The notes beneath the pieces were generated by a model. It saw only the letters and a program-made list of their open reading frames with translations, did not search any database and was not told the DNA's origin. From positions 1 through 40,170 of the forward strand of contig JAGXLV010000020.1 in NCBI GenBank assembly GCA_018334495.1: a stretch of DNA of 40,170 nt, written 5' to 3'. The position numbers and the translations under genes were made by a program. The DNA is from Oleiphilaceae bacterium. Lineage in GTDB: Bacteria > Pseudomonadota > Gammaproteobacteria > Pseudomonadales > Oleiphilaceae. This document shows positions 19,201 to 28,558 of the stretch, in pieces. Numbering within the stretch: position 1 is the first letter of the stretch; each line of letters starts with the position of its first letter.

Positions 19201-20361
19201 ATGGCTATTAAAAAGATGACTGAACTGGATCTTTCCGGTAAGCGTGTGTTGATCCGCGAAGACCTGAACGTACCGGTCAAGAATGGCAAAGTCGAGGGCG
19301 ATGCCCGCATCCGTGCTTCGGTGCCGACGATCAAGGCGGCGCTGGATGCCGGCGCCAAAGTGATGATCATGTCCCATCTGGGGCGACCGGAAGAGGGCCA
19401 TTATGACGAGGCCAATTCCATGAAACCGGTGGCGGAACACCTGTCCGGGGTGTTGGGCAAGGACGTACGCCTGGTTAAAGATTACCTGGACGGTGTCGAG
19501 TTGGCAGACGGCGAAGTGGTCATGCTCGAAAACGTTCGCTTTAACAAAGGTGAAAAGAAAGACGACGAAGCTCTGGCGAAGAAGTACGCTGCCCTGTGCG
19601 ATGTTTACGTGATGGATGCCTTTGGCACCTCGCACCGTGCCCAGGCCTCAACCCACGGCGTTGGCAAGTTCGCGCCGGAAGCCTGCGCCGGTCCCTTGCT
19701 GTCGTCCGAGCTGGAAGCTCTGACCAAGGCGCTGGATAACCCCGAACGGCCCGTAGTGGCCATTGTGGGCGGCTCCAAGGTTTCCACCAAGCTGGATGTG
19801 CTCAATTCCCTGTCCCGCATTTGCGACCAGCTGATCGTGGGGGGTGGTATTGCCAACACGTTCCTCGCGGCCGCAGGCCATCCGGTGGGCAAATCACTCT
19901 GCGAGCACGACCTGCTGGATACCGCCCGGGAAATTGCCGGCCGGGTCAAGATTCCGCTGCCCAGTGATGTGGTGGTTGCCAAGAAATTCGACGAGGACGC
20001 GGAAGCCACGGTCAAGGCTATCGACAAGGTGGACGAAGACGACATGATTCTCGACGTGGGGCCTGAAACTGCGGGCCAGTTCGCAGACCTGCTGAAATCC
20101 TCCAAAACCATTTTGTGGAACGGCCCGGTAGGCGTATTCGAGTTTGCCCAGTTCGGCAACGGCACCAAGACGCTGGCCCAGGCAATTGCCGCCAGTGATG
20201 CCTTCTCCCTGGCTGGCGGCGGTGATACGGTTGCGGCGGTGGATAAGTACGGTATCGCGGACCAGATTTCTTATATTTCCACGGGTGGCGGCGCTTTTCT
20301 TGAGTTTGTCGAAGGTAAGGAATTGCCTGCTGTTGCAATGCTGGAGTCGCGCGGCGCCTGA
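19201..20361 (+). CDS. pgk: Phosphoglycerate kinase
   Basis: Pgk interconverts 1,3-bisphosphoglycerate and 3-phosphoglycerate with ATP formation. The 386-residue protein matches the bacterial length. Visible motifs are the N-terminal [21 protein letters not shown], the hinge segment [16 protein letters not shown], and the C-terminal nucleotide site [13 protein letters not shown] with STGGGAFLE. It follows epd by 103 bases, in which a weak GCCTT/AAGGC stem and a T7 tract (to 19144) suggest partial termination. AAGGA lies about 12 bases before the ATG. Confidence 0.97.
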   Translation: MAIKKMTELDLSGKRVLIREDLNVPVKNGKVEGDARIRASVPTIKAALDAGAKVMIMSHLGRPEEGHYDEANSMKPVAEHLSGVLGKDVRLVKDYLDGVELADGEVVMLENVRFNKGEKKDDEALAKKYAALCDVYVMDAFGTSHRAQASTHGVGKFAPEACAGPLLSSELEALTKALDNPERPVVAIVGGSKVSTKLDVLNSLSRICDQLIVGGGIANTFLAAAGHPVGKSLCEHDLLDTAREIAGRVKIPLPSDVVVAKKFDEDAEATVKAIDKVDEDDMILDVGPETAGQFADLLKSSKTILWNGPVGVFEFAQFGNGTKTLAQAIAASDAFSLAGGGDTVAAVDKYGIADQISYISTGGGAFLEFVEGKELPAVAMLESRGA

Positions 20362-20422
20362 ACCCGTTCTAGAGCCGGGCGCACCAAAAACGCAAAGCCC
20401 GGCATCCGTTTTCCGATTTAAC

Positions 20423-20428
20423 GAGGAG
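20423..20428 (+). promoter_or_regulatory. Strong Shine-Dalgarno of fba
   Basis: GAGGAG is seven bases ahead of ATG 20436 and fixes that start. Confidence 0.7.
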
Positions 20429-20435
20429 ATTTCTC

Positions 20436-21500
20436 ATGGCCCTAATCTCGATGCGTCAGCTGCTCGACCATGCAGCTGAGTTTGGGTATGGAGTGCCTGC
20501 GTTTAACGTCAACAACCTTGAGCAGATGCGCGCTATCATGGAAGCGGCGGACAAGACCGATTCCCCGGTAATCGTGCAGGCCTCGGCTGGCGCCCGGAAG
20601 TACGCTGGTGCACCTTTCCTGCGTCATCTGATGCTGGCCGCTGTTGAGGAGTTTCCCCATATTCCGGTGGTCATGCACCAGGATCATGGCACCAGTTCGA
20701 CCATCTGTCAGCGCTCCATTCATCTGGGCTTCAGCTCGGTAATGATGGACGGCTCACTGGGAGAAGATGGCAAAACTCCGACCGAATACGACTATAACGT
20801 CAGAGTCACCAGCAAAGTGGTCGACATGGCCCACGCCTGCGGTGTTTCCGTGGAAGGCGAGCTCGGCTGCCTGGGGTCCCTGGAAACCGGCCAGGCCGGC
20901 GAAGAGGACGGCGTCGGAGCGGCCGGCACACTGGACCACAGCCAGATGCTGACCGATCCGGAAGAAGCGGCGGACTTTGTGCGCAAAACCCACGTGGATG
21001 CCCTGGCCATTGCCATTGGCACCAGCCATGGTGCCTACAAATTCAGCCGCCCGCCCACCGGCGACATTCTTGCCATTGACCGGATCAAGGCGATTCACGC
21101 CCGCATACCGGAAACCCATCTGGTCATGCACGGCTCCAGCTCCGTGCCCCAGGAATGGCTCAAGATCATTAACGAGCACGGTGGCGAAATCCCGGAAACC
21201 TATGGTGTGCCGGTGTCGGAGATCGTCGAGGGCATCAAGTATGGGGTGCGCAAGGTCAACGTGGATACCGACTTGCGGCTCGCCAGCACCGGCTCAATCC
21301 GGCGCTTCCTGGCCAATAACCCTACCGAATTTGACCCGCGCAAATTTTTCAAGGAGACCATCAAGGCCATGCGGGATGTCTGTATCGATCGCTACGAAGC
21401 CTTTGGTTCCGCCGGCCATGCCAGCAAGATCAAGCCCATCAGCATGGACGACATGGCGGGACGGTACGAGCGCCGAGAACTTGACCCTGCCTTCAACTAG
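20436..21500 (+). CDS. fba: Class II fructose-bisphosphate aldolase
   Basis: This zinc-dependent aldolase cleaves fructose 1,6-bisphosphate in glycolysis or forms it in gluconeogenesis. The 354-residue protein is the long class II form, similar to the Calvin-cycle (CbbA-type) subtype often found in non-autotrophic proteobacteria. Zinc and catalytic motifs are [10 protein letters not shown] (histidine ligand and the following aspartate near residue 83), the glutamate in [13 protein letters not shown], and the histidine in [10 protein letters not shown]. It closes the tkt-epd-pgk-fba run, 74 bases after pgk. No phosphofructokinase or pyruvate kinase gene is seen here. Confidence 0.96.
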   Translation: MALISMRQLLDHAAEFGYGVPAFNVNNLEQMRAIMEAADKTDSPVIVQASAGARKYAGAPFLRHLMLAAVEEFPHIPVVMHQDHGTSSTICQRSIHLGFSSVMMDGSLGEDGKTPTEYDYNVRVTSKVVDMAHACGVSVEGELGCLGSLETGQAGEEDGVGAAGTLDHSQMLTDPEEAADFVRKTHVDALAIAIGTSHGAYKFSRPPTGDILAIDRIKAIHARIPETHLVMHGSSSVPQEWLKIINEHGGEIPETYGVPVSEIVEGIKYGVRKVNVDTDLRLASTGSIRRFLANNPTEFDPRKFFKETIKAMRDVCIDRYEAFGSAGHASKIKPISMDDMAGRYERRELDPAFN

Positions 21501-21519
21501 TCTTTGATGTGATGCCCCC

Positions 21520-21556
21520 GTCCGGCCCGCGGTTCAGCATGGCCGGACTTCTCTCC
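21520..21556 (+). terminator. Possible terminator after fba
   Basis: GTCCGGCC (21520-21527) pairs perfectly with GGCCGGAC (21541-21548) around 13 bases, followed by a T-rich but interrupted tract. It lies 19 bases after the fba stop. Confidence 0.45.
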
Positions 21557-21699
21557 TTATGCCCGCCTTTGATGTCTGACTGTTCCCGATCAATCTAAGT
21601 CCTGCCTGTGACCTTGTATTTTGCGTTGTCGCATCAATTATAGGGTTTAAGATTGAAAGCCATCGCGGCTTTTTTGTTTGTATGGATGCGGGGTCATTA

Positions 21700-22677
21700 A
21701 TGGACTTCAAGGATTATTATGCAGTGCTGGGGGTAAGCGAAGACGCCCCGGTTGATGAAATCAAGAAAGCTTACCGAAAACTGGCCCGGAAATTCCATCC
21801 GGATGTCAGCAAGGAAAAAGACGCCGAGATCAAATTCAAGGATGTCGGTGAAGCCTACGAAGTGCTGAAAGATCCGGATAAGCGGGCCGAATACGACCAG
21901 ATGCGTAAATACGGTGCTCGTGGTGACGGTTCCTTCGAGCCGCCACCGGGCTGGCAGAGTCGGTCGCCCTTCGGCGGCGGAGGTTACACCGAGGCCGACG
22001 CCGCGCAATTCAGCGATTTTTTTGAATCCATGTTCGGAGGCGGCCGTCGCCAACAGGGCGCAGGCCCGGGCGGTTTCGGCTTTGGCCGGGGAGCAGCTAT
22101 GCGTGGTGAGGACGTTCATGCGCGGCTGGCGTTGTTTCTGGAAGAAGCTGTTAAGGGTTGCGAAAAACAGGTTTCCTTCAATGTCACTGAAGCAGATGAG
22201 CGAGGCCGGCTTGTGCCCCGGCGTAAGACCCTGAAGGTCAAAATCCCGCCGGGGATGCGTGAGGGCCAGCATATTCGCCTGAAAGGTCAGGGTTCGCCAG
22301 GCGTGGGCGGCGGCGCCGCCGGTGATTTGTTCATTGAAGTGGAACTGGCGCCTCATCCATTATTTACCGTGGAAGGCGAAAACATTCTGCTGACCTTGCC
22401 AGTGGCGCCATGGGAGGCGGCTCTGGGTGCCAAGGTGCCGGTGCCTACGGTGGACTCAAAAGTGAATCTGACCATTCCCAAAGGTGCCACCACCGGACAG
22501 AGGCTCAGGCTCAAGGGCAAAGGTATGCCTAACAAAGCCGGCAAGTCGGCGGGTGATCAGATTGTGGTTTTGCAGGTCACCTTGCCAAAACAGCATAGTG
22601 AAAAGGCCGAATCGCTTTACCGGCAGCTTGCGGACGAGGAACAATCCTTCGACCCCCGCAGCAAGATGAAAACCTGA
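21700..22677 (+). CDS. cbpA: CbpA, curved-DNA-binding DnaJ-type co-chaperone
   Basis: CbpA is a class II J-protein that stimulates DnaK and also binds nucleoid DNA. The 325-residue protein has the J-domain at 1-70 ([12 protein letters not shown], with HPD at 33-35 in [10 protein letters not shown]), a glycine/phenylalanine-rich linker at about 75-140, and two C-terminal substrate domains with no zinc-finger cysteines, which separates it from DnaJ. An in-frame ATG at 21682 exists, but the family starts at the J-domain, so ATG 21700 is preferred. The gene for its inhibitor CbpM follows 15 bases later. Confidence 0.93.
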   Translation: MDFKDYYAVLGVSEDAPVDEIKKAYRKLARKFHPDVSKEKDAEIKFKDVGEAYEVLKDPDKRAEYDQMRKYGARGDGSFEPPPGWQSRSPFGGGGYTEADAAQFSDFFESMFGGGRRQQGAGPGGFGFGRGAAMRGEDVHARLALFLEEAVKGCEKQVSFNVTEADERGRLVPRRKTLKVKIPPGMREGQHIRLKGQGSPGVGGGAAGDLFIEVELAPHPLFTVEGENILLTLPVAPWEAALGAKVPVPTVDSKVNLTIPKGATTGQRLRLKGKGMPNKAGKSAGDQIVVLQVTLPKQHSEKAESLYRQLADEEQSFDPRSKMKT

Positions 22678-22692
22678 TCAGGAGGGACGATC

Positions 22693-23022
22693 GTGGCCAG
22701 TCAAGTCCGTACCGAAGTGGTGGAGCAGACAACGACCTTTACACTGCGGGAGCTGTGTGAGCAGAGCGGAGTTCATGCGGAATACGTCATCAAGCTGGTG
22801 AGTTACGGCGTCATTGAGCCGGTCGAAGAACCGGCAGCGCCTGAGTGGACGTTCGACCTGGAGTCGCTGGCGCGGCTCCGAAAGGCCCAGCGATTGCAGA
22901 GAGACCTCAAGCTCAATGTGCCGGGCCTGGCGGTCTCGCTGGAACTGCTGGATGACGTGCAGCAGCTTCGCCGCGAGGTGGAGCGACTCAAGCAGCAAGT
23001 CCGCCAACTGACCGGACGCTAA
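22693..23022 (+). CDS. cbpM: CbpM, chaperone modulator
   Basis: CbpM binds the CbpA J-domain and blocks both its DnaK and DNA activities. The 109-residue protein has a MerR-like N-terminal helical part with FTLRELCEQSGVHAEYVIKLVSYGVIEP, followed by a leucine-rich C-terminal helix (residues about 85-107) that should form a coiled coil. The start is GTG at 22693, fixed by GGAGGG (22681-22686) six bases ahead. It is co-transcribed with cbpA. Confidence 0.9.
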   Translation: MASQVRTEVVEQTTTFTLRELCEQSGVHAEYVIKLVSYGVIEPVEEPAAPEWTFDLESLARLRKAQRLQRDLKLNVPGLAVSLELLDDVQQLRREVERLKQQVRQLTGR

Positions 23023-23049
23023 GCGCCGTATCGAGCCTCTGCTGACTTG

Positions 23050-23217
23050 TTATTTCCCGAGCTCTTGCAGTTGCGCGTAAATCTTTTCCGCTTCTTCGGT
23101 AAGCATCGAATAACTGTAGGTGTCGCCGCTTCTACTGGCTTCCATGGCTTCGGTGAGTTTCTTTTCGTATTCTTTCTGCAGCTTCTTTCTCGGATCCGTT
23201 TTTAAAAAATCAAACAT
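23050..23217 (-). CDS. Small DUF6435-like protein
   Basis: The 55-residue protein begins MFDFLKTDPRKKLQKEY and is a charged helical hairpin, resembling the DUF6435/Lacal_2735 group of small proteins of unknown role. ATG 23217 is chosen because AGGTG lies six bases ahead and the family begins MF.FLK.DP; a TTG at 23235 would add six residues without support. It converges on cbpM with 27 bases between the stops. No membrane segment or signal peptide is present. Confidence 0.75.
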   Translation of the reverse strand: MFDFLKTDPRKKLQKEYEKKLTEAMEASRSGDTYSYSMLTEEAEKIYAQLQELGK

Positions 23218-23477
23218 GTTTTTCACCTGTGTCAACTGTTTCCTCGGAACAGTACGTCATTCCGCGGCGAAAGTTCATAAATTGTTTACAGCAAACCAAA
23301 ACCAGGTGCCTGGGCAATTGCTCTGAACTGCGTGCATCTCTGCATCGAAGTGGCGGGTTGGGTCGGCTGCCTGTAAACAGCCTTGTTTTTAAAACATTTG
23401 AGGCAAGATAAGAACACCCTATCCTGATACCATTCACAACAGGTTTTGTACTTTCCACGCCTCAGGAGCAGGTATTT

Positions 23478-24215
23478 ATGGGCGAAGCTAATCGACGCAA
23501 GAAAACCGGCGCACCGGCACGGCCCCCGAAAACCCCGAAATCTGGCCGTGGCCCGATGATTGCCATTATTGTGGTGGTCTTGCTGGCCATTCTTGTCGGC
23601 CTGTATTTTCTGACACGCGCACCTACTCCTGACTCGGCCGGCCTGCCTTCAGTGCCGCCATCAACCGAGGCGTTCCCGGCGGGCGTGGATCGCTACGGCG
23701 TCTCGATCGGCGACGAAGACGCACCGGTGGTCGTGCGCGAATTTGCCGATTACCAGTGTCCGGCCTGCGCCCGCTTTGCGCCGGCAAGCGAGCGTCTCAG
23801 GGACGAATACGTCGAGAGCGGTCAGGTTCGCTTTGTGTTCTTTGACCTGCCGCTGCGCCAGCATCAGCACGCCATGGAAGCGGCCGAGGCCGCCCGTTGT
23901 GCCGGTGACCAGGATGCCTACTGGACCATGCATGATCATCTCTTCGATAACCAGAGTGAGTGGTCCAACAACAGCCAGGCCACCGGCGTCTTTACCCGGT
24001 ATGCCGACGAGCTCGGCCTGAAAGAGCGTCGCTTCCGCAACTGCCTGGCCACGGATCTGCACCGCGAGGCGGTTGAGCGTAGCCTGAAGGTAGCCCAGCA
24101 GCTCAGGGTGGCCAGCACGCCGACTGTGTTTGTCGACAACATCCCCCTGTCACAGCCTGGTTGGGGCCAGATGTCGGCGGTTATCGAGAGAGAGTTGGCC
24201 GAGGCCGGAAACTAG
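23478..24215 (+). CDS. Membrane-anchored DsbA-family thiol oxidoreductase
   Basis: The 245-residue protein has a basic N-terminus, one membrane helix at about 27-46, a proline-rich linker and a periplasmic thioredoxin-fold (Thioredoxin_4, DsbA/DsbG-like) domain from about 68 to 245. The active site is C94-P-A-C97 in YQCPACARF and the cis-proline loop is STPTVFVD near the end. It probably oxidises or isomerises disulfides in exported proteins. CAGGAG lies about nine bases before ATG 23478. The 260-base gap back to 23217 is shared with the divergent small gene and must hold both promoters. Confidence 0.88.
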   Translation: MGEANRRKKTGAPARPPKTPKSGRGPMIAIIVVVLLAILVGLYFLTRAPTPDSAGLPSVPPSTEAFPAGVDRYGVSIGDEDAPVVVREFADYQCPACARFAPASERLRDEYVESGQVRFVFFDLPLRQHQHAMEAAEAARCAGDQDAYWTMHDHLFDNQSEWSNNSQATGVFTRYADELGLKERRFRNCLATDLHREAVERSLKVAQQLRVASTPTVFVDNIPLSQPGWGQMSAVIERELAEAGN

Positions 24216-24285
24216 CCGGGACACTAAGCGTAATACCTGATGCACAAAAAAGCGCCAACCTGTCTACGTTGCACCGGAAAATCCG

Positions 24286-24291
24286 TATAAT
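24286..24291 (+). promoter_or_regulatory. Candidate -10 box of the rhlE-like gene
   Basis: A perfect TATAAT lies 99 bases ahead of the helicase start. The hexamer 17 bases upstream does not match a -35 well, so this would be a -10-dominated promoter. Confidence 0.5.
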
Positions 24292-24309
24292 CCGCTGATT
24301 GTTGATCGT

Positions 24310-24371
24310 GACCGCCTTTTTCGCAAAGGCGGTCAGATCGTTTGCTATCGTTGTCCGCCCGGTTTTCCGGG
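24310..24371 (+). other. Structured leader of the RNA helicase gene (two hairpins)
   Basis: GACCGCCTTT (24310-24319) pairs perfectly with AAAGGCGGTC (24325-24334) around a five-base loop, and CCCGG (24358-24362) pairs with CCGGG (24367-24371). Both lie between the TATAAT and the start codon, so they would be in the mRNA leader. No U-run follows the first, so it is not a terminator of the upstream gene. Confidence 0.6.
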
Positions 24372-24389
24372 TCTCTTCCAGGGTTCCCC

Positions 24390-25760
24390 ATGTCATTCGC
24401 TGAACTTCAGTTATCAGAGCCACTGCTTCAGGCCATCGAAGCCCAGGGCTACAAACAACCGTCACCCATTCAGGAACAGGCCATCCCGGGTATCCTGGCC
24501 GGCCGTGACATGCTGGCGGCGGCCCAGACCGGCACCGGCAAGACCGGCGCCTTTACCCTGCCATTATTGCAGCGACTGGCCGCGGGCGAACCGGTGCGCA
24601 GCAACTCCGTGCGGGCACTGATTCTCACGCCGACCCGTGAGCTTGCCGCTCAGGTTGGTGCCAGCGCCGTTCTTTACGGGCGTGAACTGAGCCTTCGCAC
24701 GGAAGTGGCCTACGGCGGGGTTCGGATCAACCCGCAAATGATGAAGCTGCGCAAGGGCGCCGATATTCTGGTGGCCACCCCCGGCCGTCTGATGGATTTG
24801 TATCGCCAGAACGCCGTCAAATTCGACCAGCTCGAGGCTCTGGTGCTGGACGAAGCCGACCGCATGCTGGATCTGGGCTTTCTCGCGGATATCCGGAAAA
24901 TCCTCGATTTGCTGCCTGAGAAACGCCAGAACCTGCTGTTTTCCGCCACCTTGTCGGACGACATCCGGGCCCTGGGCCGTGGTTTCATGAGTGACCCGCT
25001 GGAAGTGAACGTCAGCCCCAAGGTGATCGCGGCGGCCACGGTTCAGCACGGCCTGTTCCCGGTGGACAAAAAACGCAAGGGCGAAATGCTGAGTCACCTG
25101 ATTCGCACCAAAGCCTGGTCCCAGGCGCTGGTGTTCGTCAAAACCAAAAAAGGTTGCGACCGTCTGGTGCAGGAACTCTATGCCGATGGTATTCGCTGTA
25201 CCGCCATCCACGGCGACCGCAGCCAGGCCATGCGCAACAGGGCGCTGGAAGATTTCAAAAGTGGCAAGATCGGTATTCTGGTGGCTACCGACGTGGCAGC
25301 ACGTGGTCTGGACATCGAAGACCTGCCGCTGGTGGTCAACATCGATCTGCCCCGGTCACCGGAAGATTATATCCACCGCATCGGTCGCACCGGTCGTGCC
25401 GGCAGTAAGGGCCGCGCAGTGTCCCTAGTAAGCCACGATGAAGTGGTGGAATTACGGGCCATCGAGCGCCTGATGAAAAAACGCATCACCCGGGACAACA
25501 TCAACGGCTTTGACCCTGAGCACGATGTGCCGGTGTCGCCGGATCCGACCGCGAAGCTGAAAAAAGTCACCAAGCCGAAGAAGCCCAAGCGCTCCAAGAG
25601 CCCGGCTGGCAAAGCTGGCAGCAAGGTCAAAGCCAAAGGCAAAGGCAAAGCCGGCAAATCGTCCGGTGACTCCGCCACTTCCGGCTCCCGGCCAGGGCAG
25701 CGGCCACCACCGCCAAGGGCAGGGCGAACCGCACCCCCCAGCAAAGGCGGAACTGAGTAA
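24390..25760 (+). CDS. DEAD-box ATP-dependent RNA helicase, RhlE-type
   Basis: The 456-residue helicase probably unwinds RNA in ribosome assembly or RNA decay. Motifs in order: F and Q of the Q-motif (YKQPSPIQEQAIP, 21-33), motif I AAQTGTGKT (44-52), PTRELA, TPGRLMDL, DEAD in LVLDEADRMLDLG, SAT in LFSATLSDD, IHGDRSQ, VATDVAARGLDI and HRIGRTGR. A lysine- and glycine-rich tail of about 65 residues follows, typical of RhlE-like proteins and likely to bind RNA. ATG 24390 is chosen because it opens the usual MSF.EL beginning and AGGG lies seven bases ahead. Confidence 0.92.
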   Translation: MSFAELQLSEPLLQAIEAQGYKQPSPIQEQAIPGILAGRDMLAAAQTGTGKTGAFTLPLLQRLAAGEPVRSNSVRALILTPTRELAAQVGASAVLYGRELSLRTEVAYGGVRINPQMMKLRKGADILVATPGRLMDLYRQNAVKFDQLEALVLDEADRMLDLGFLADIRKILDLLPEKRQNLLFSATLSDDIRALGRGFMSDPLEVNVSPKVIAAATVQHGLFPVDKKRKGEMLSHLIRTKAWSQALVFVKTKKGCDRLVQELYADGIRCTAIHGDRSQAMRNRALEDFKSGKIGILVATDVAARGLDIEDLPLVVNIDLPRSPEDYIHRIGRTGRAGSKGRAVSLVSHDEVVELRAIERLMKKRITRDNINGFDPEHDVPVSPDPTAKLKKVTKPKKPKRSKSPAGKAGSKVKAKGKGKAGKSSGDSATSGSRPGQRPPPPRAGRTAPPSKGGTE

Positions 25761-25782
25761 TGCATAGTGAATCGGAGGCATA

Positions 25783-26616
25783 ATGGTTGACGTAGGCCGT
25801 TACGAACGACTGAAAGTCACACGAATCGAAGACATCGGGGTCCGCCTGGATGCCGGGGTCACGGGCGAATTGTTGCTGCCGAACCGGTACGTGCCTGCTG
25901 ACACCAAAGTCGGGGACCACCTCATGGTTTTCGTCTCGCTGGATTCGGAAGATCGTCCCATCGCCACCACCGAAAAGGCCAAGGCCCAGGTTGGTGAGTG
26001 TGCCTGGCTCAAGGTGGTGTCGGTATCATCGGTCGGTGCTTTCCTGGACTGGGGGCTGTCCAAAGACCTGTTGGTGCCTTTCGCCGAGCAAAGAGTGCCG
26101 ATGGAGGAAGGACGCTCCTATCTGGTATATGTCTACGAAGACAACACCGGGCGGCTGGCCGCCAGCACCAAGCTCAACCGTTTCCTCAAGGAGCAGGCCG
26201 AGGGTCTGGCCGAACGCCAGGAAGTGCAATTGCTGATTGCCGACAAGACTGACCTGGGCGTCAAAGCGATCGTCAACCACGAATTCTGGGGTCTGCTTTA
26301 CCAGGACCAGTTGTTCAAACCCGTGCGCAAAGGCCAGAAAATGACCGGCTACGTCAAGCGCCTGCGTCCCGACGGCAAGATCGAGCTGAGCCTTTACGAG
26401 GCGGGGTACGGCAAGGTCAGCGACTTCGCGGAACGGGTGTTGGATGCGATAAAGCAGAGCGGCGGCTTTCTGCCTCTGACGGACAAGAGCCCGCCGGAAG
26501 TCATTTACAAACAGTTCAACGTCAGCAAGAGCGTGTTCAAGCAGGCCATAGGCGCGCTCTACAAGAAACAGCTCATTGCCATCGAAAAAGAAGGCCTGCG
26601 CCTGAAAAGTCAGTAA
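25783..26616 (+). CDS. cvfB: CvfB family S1-like RNA-binding protein
   Basis: The 277-residue protein has tandem S1-like domains at about 1-65, 70-135 and 145-205 (for example [20 protein letters not shown] and [18 protein letters not shown]) and a C-terminal winged helix from about 215 ([20 protein letters not shown]). This order is that of CvfB, an RNA-binding protein linked to virulence-factor expression in Staphylococcus; its role in proteobacteria is not set. GGAGG (25774-25778) precedes the ATG. It follows the helicase by 22 bases on the same strand and may share its transcript. Confidence 0.88.
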   Translation: MVDVGRYERLKVTRIEDIGVRLDAGVTGELLLPNRYVPADTKVGDHLMVFVSLDSEDRPIATTEKAKAQVGECAWLKVVSVSSVGAFLDWGLSKDLLVPFAEQRVPMEEGRSYLVYVYEDNTGRLAASTKLNRFLKEQAEGLAERQEVQLLIADKTDLGVKAIVNHEFWGLLYQDQLFKPVRKGQKMTGYVKRLRPDGKIELSLYEAGYGKVSDFAERVLDAIKQSGGFLPLTDKSPPEVIYKQFNVSKSVFKQAIGALYKKQLIAIEKEGLRLKSQ

Positions 26617-26663
26617 CTGAAGAAAGCTCCGGATTTACGATCCGGCCCGCTGGAGACCTGAAT

Positions 26664-27674
26664 ATGACTGCCGAAGTGGTTGTCTGCGCACTCTACAAGT
26701 TCGCAGCCCTTGATGATTACCAAAGCCTCCGTCAGCCCCTGCTGGACCTGATGACCAGGCACTCAGTGTGCGGCACCCTGTTGCTGGCCCGTGAAGGCAT
26801 CAACGGCACCATCGCCGGTTCCCGTGAGGGTGTCGATGTTATCAGGGGCTGGCTCGCCCGGGATGAGCGTTTTAACGGTATCGACTTCAAGGAGTCTCTG
26901 GTGGGTATCCAGCCGTTCAAGCGCACCAAGGTCAAACTCAAGAAAGAGATCGTCACCCTTGGACAGGAGGGTATCGACCCGCGCCGCATTGTCGGCAGCT
27001 ACGTCAAGCCTGCCGACTGGAACGCTCTGGTCGCCGACCCTGAGGTGCTGGTCATCGACACCCGCAACCAGTACGAAGTTGAGATCGGCACCTTTCGCCA
27101 TGCCATCAACCCGGCCACCGACACCTTCCGGGAATTTCCCGCCTATGTTCGCGATAATCTGGACCCGGTCAGGCACAAGAAAGTCGCCATGTTCTGCACC
27201 GGCGGGATCCGCTGCGAAAAGTCCACCGCCTACCTGAAAGAGCAGGGCTTCGAGGAGGTTTACCACCTTGAGGGCGGTATTCTCAAATATCTGGAGGAGG
27301 TGCCCGAAAAAGACAGCCTCTGGCAGGGCGAATGCTTCGTGTTCGATGATCGGGTGACCGTCAATCACCGGCTGGAACCTGGCGATTATGACCAGTGCCA
27401 TGCCTGCCGCCGGCCGATTACCGAGGATGACAAGAAACGCGCGGAATACGAGCGGGGCGTCAGTTGTCACCGTTGCCTGCACAGTCTGAGTGCGGAGCAG
27501 AAAGCACGGTTTGCCGAGCGCGAGCGCCAGATGCAATTGGCAAAAGAGCGCGGGGAAACCCATGTGGGAGGCGAAGCGGCGCGCTTTATCGAAGCTCGCA
27601 AGGCCGCCAAAAGGGCGAAACGCGCAGAACAGGCTCAAAAGAGCGCGGCGGGCGAAGGCTCCAAATCTGCCTAG
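26664..27674 (+). CDS. trhO: tRNA uridine(34) hydroxylase TrhO (rhodanese domain protein)
   Basis: TrhO (formerly YceA) makes 5-hydroxyuridine at position 34 of some tRNAs. The 336-residue protein has an N-terminal acylphosphatase-like domain (1-95), a central rhodanese domain with active-site C178 in [12 protein letters not shown], and a C-terminal part with two cysteine pairs, CHACRRPI and CHRCLHSL (about 255-285), that look zinc-binding. A lysine/alanine-rich tail closes it. GGAG precedes the ATG at eight bases. It lies 47 bases after cvfB, so helicase, cvfB and trhO form a run of RNA-related genes. Confidence 0.93.
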   Translation: MTAEVVVCALYKFAALDDYQSLRQPLLDLMTRHSVCGTLLLAREGINGTIAGSREGVDVIRGWLARDERFNGIDFKESLVGIQPFKRTKVKLKKEIVTLGQEGIDPRRIVGSYVKPADWNALVADPEVLVIDTRNQYEVEIGTFRHAINPATDTFREFPAYVRDNLDPVRHKKVAMFCTGGIRCEKSTAYLKEQGFEEVYHLEGGILKYLEEVPEKDSLWQGECFVFDDRVTVNHRLEPGDYDQCHACRRPITEDDKKRAEYERGVSCHRCLHSLSAEQKARFAERERQMQLAKERGETHVGGEAARFIEARKAAKRAKRAEQAQKSAAGEGSKSA

Positions 27675-27680
27675 GCGCCT

Positions 27681-27718
27681 GTAGAACGCCCTCAAGGGTT
27701 TTGTTCTACCCGGTTTTT
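27681..27718 (+). terminator. Terminator after trhO
   Basis: GTAGAAC (27681-27687) pairs with GTTCTAC (27703-27709), with an inner CCCT/AGGG stem, followed by a T5 run. It is 6 bases past the trhO stop. Confidence 0.6.
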
Positions 27719-27791
27719 GATGCCCTTGTGGTCAGAATCATGGGCAGCGTCGTAATAAAGAGCCACAATTTAAAAAGGAGACAAAAAAATC

Positions 27792-28526
27792 ATGCGCACT
27801 TCAGTATCAGCAGTGGTGGTGGCACTTACTGTGTCCCCCCTGGCCGTCGCGGAAACTGACACTCGCAACTGGGAAGGCGAGGCCGAACTCGGTGTGTTGC
27901 TTACCTCTGGCAACACCGATGAAACCAATATTAACAGCCGCCTTGGCCTTCTCCACGACGCCACTAACTGGCGTAACAAAGGCAATCTGCGAACGCTTTT
28001 TTCGGAAACCGACGATACCACCACGGCAGAAAAGTACGAAGCGGACGCCGAAACCAACTACAAGTTCAGTGACCGGCAATACTGGTTCCTGCGGGGCTCC
28101 TACGATGACGATCGCTTTTCCGGTTTCGATTACCGTTCCTCGGTAACGAGCGGTTACGGTAACCGGGTCTGGACCGCCGGCGAACGCTCGTTTCTGGATC
28201 TGTCGGTTGGTGCCGGTTATCGGTTTGCCAGACTGGCTGAGGTCAACGACGACGGCGAGAGAGATGAAGACGAAGCCATCGCCCGCCTGGCCGGCCAGTT
28301 CGATTATGGTTTGTCAGACACTGCCCTGTTCCGTCAGAAGTTGAGCACTGAAATCGGTTTGAGTGAAAACGACACCATCACCGAATCCGAAACCTCGATC
28401 CAGGCAAGTCTGATGGGCAATCTCTCCATGAAAGTGGCGTACTTGGTCACCCATCTGTCCGATGCGCCAGCAGGCTCAGCCAGCACCGACACCGAAACCT
28501 CACTGTCCCTGCTTTACGGATTCTAA
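27792..28526 (+). CDS. DUF481 family outer-membrane beta-barrel protein
   Basis: The 244-residue protein has a short signal peptide (about 1-20, ending AVAE) and a body of alternating polar and aromatic strands: WEGEAELGVLLTSGNTDETN, DRQYWFLRGSYDDDRF and similar. It ends in phenylalanine (SLLYGF), the usual outer-membrane barrel signal. It matches DUF481, salt-stress-induced or YdiY-like barrels of unknown role. A purine-rich AAAAAGGAG (27772-27780) lies 11 bases before the ATG. It converges on the glycosyltransferase gene, 32 bases apart. Confidence 0.85.
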   Translation: MRTSVSAVVVALTVSPLAVAETDTRNWEGEAELGVLLTSGNTDETNINSRLGLLHDATNWRNKGNLRTLFSETDDTTTAEKYEADAETNYKFSDRQYWFLRGSYDDDRFSGFDYRSSVTSGYGNRVWTAGERSFLDLSVGAGYRFARLAEVNDDGERDEDEAIARLAGQFDYGLSDTALFRQKLSTEIGLSENDTITESETSIQASLMGNLSMKVAYLVTHLSDAPAGSASTDTETSLSLLYGF

Positions 28527-28558
28527 ATGCCCGCTGCCGTGCGGTACTCCCGGGACCT

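Noticed and set aside
24310..24334. Terminator of the DsbA-like gene
   Set aside because: No T-run follows the stem and a perfect TATAAT precedes it, so it fits a leader of the next gene better.
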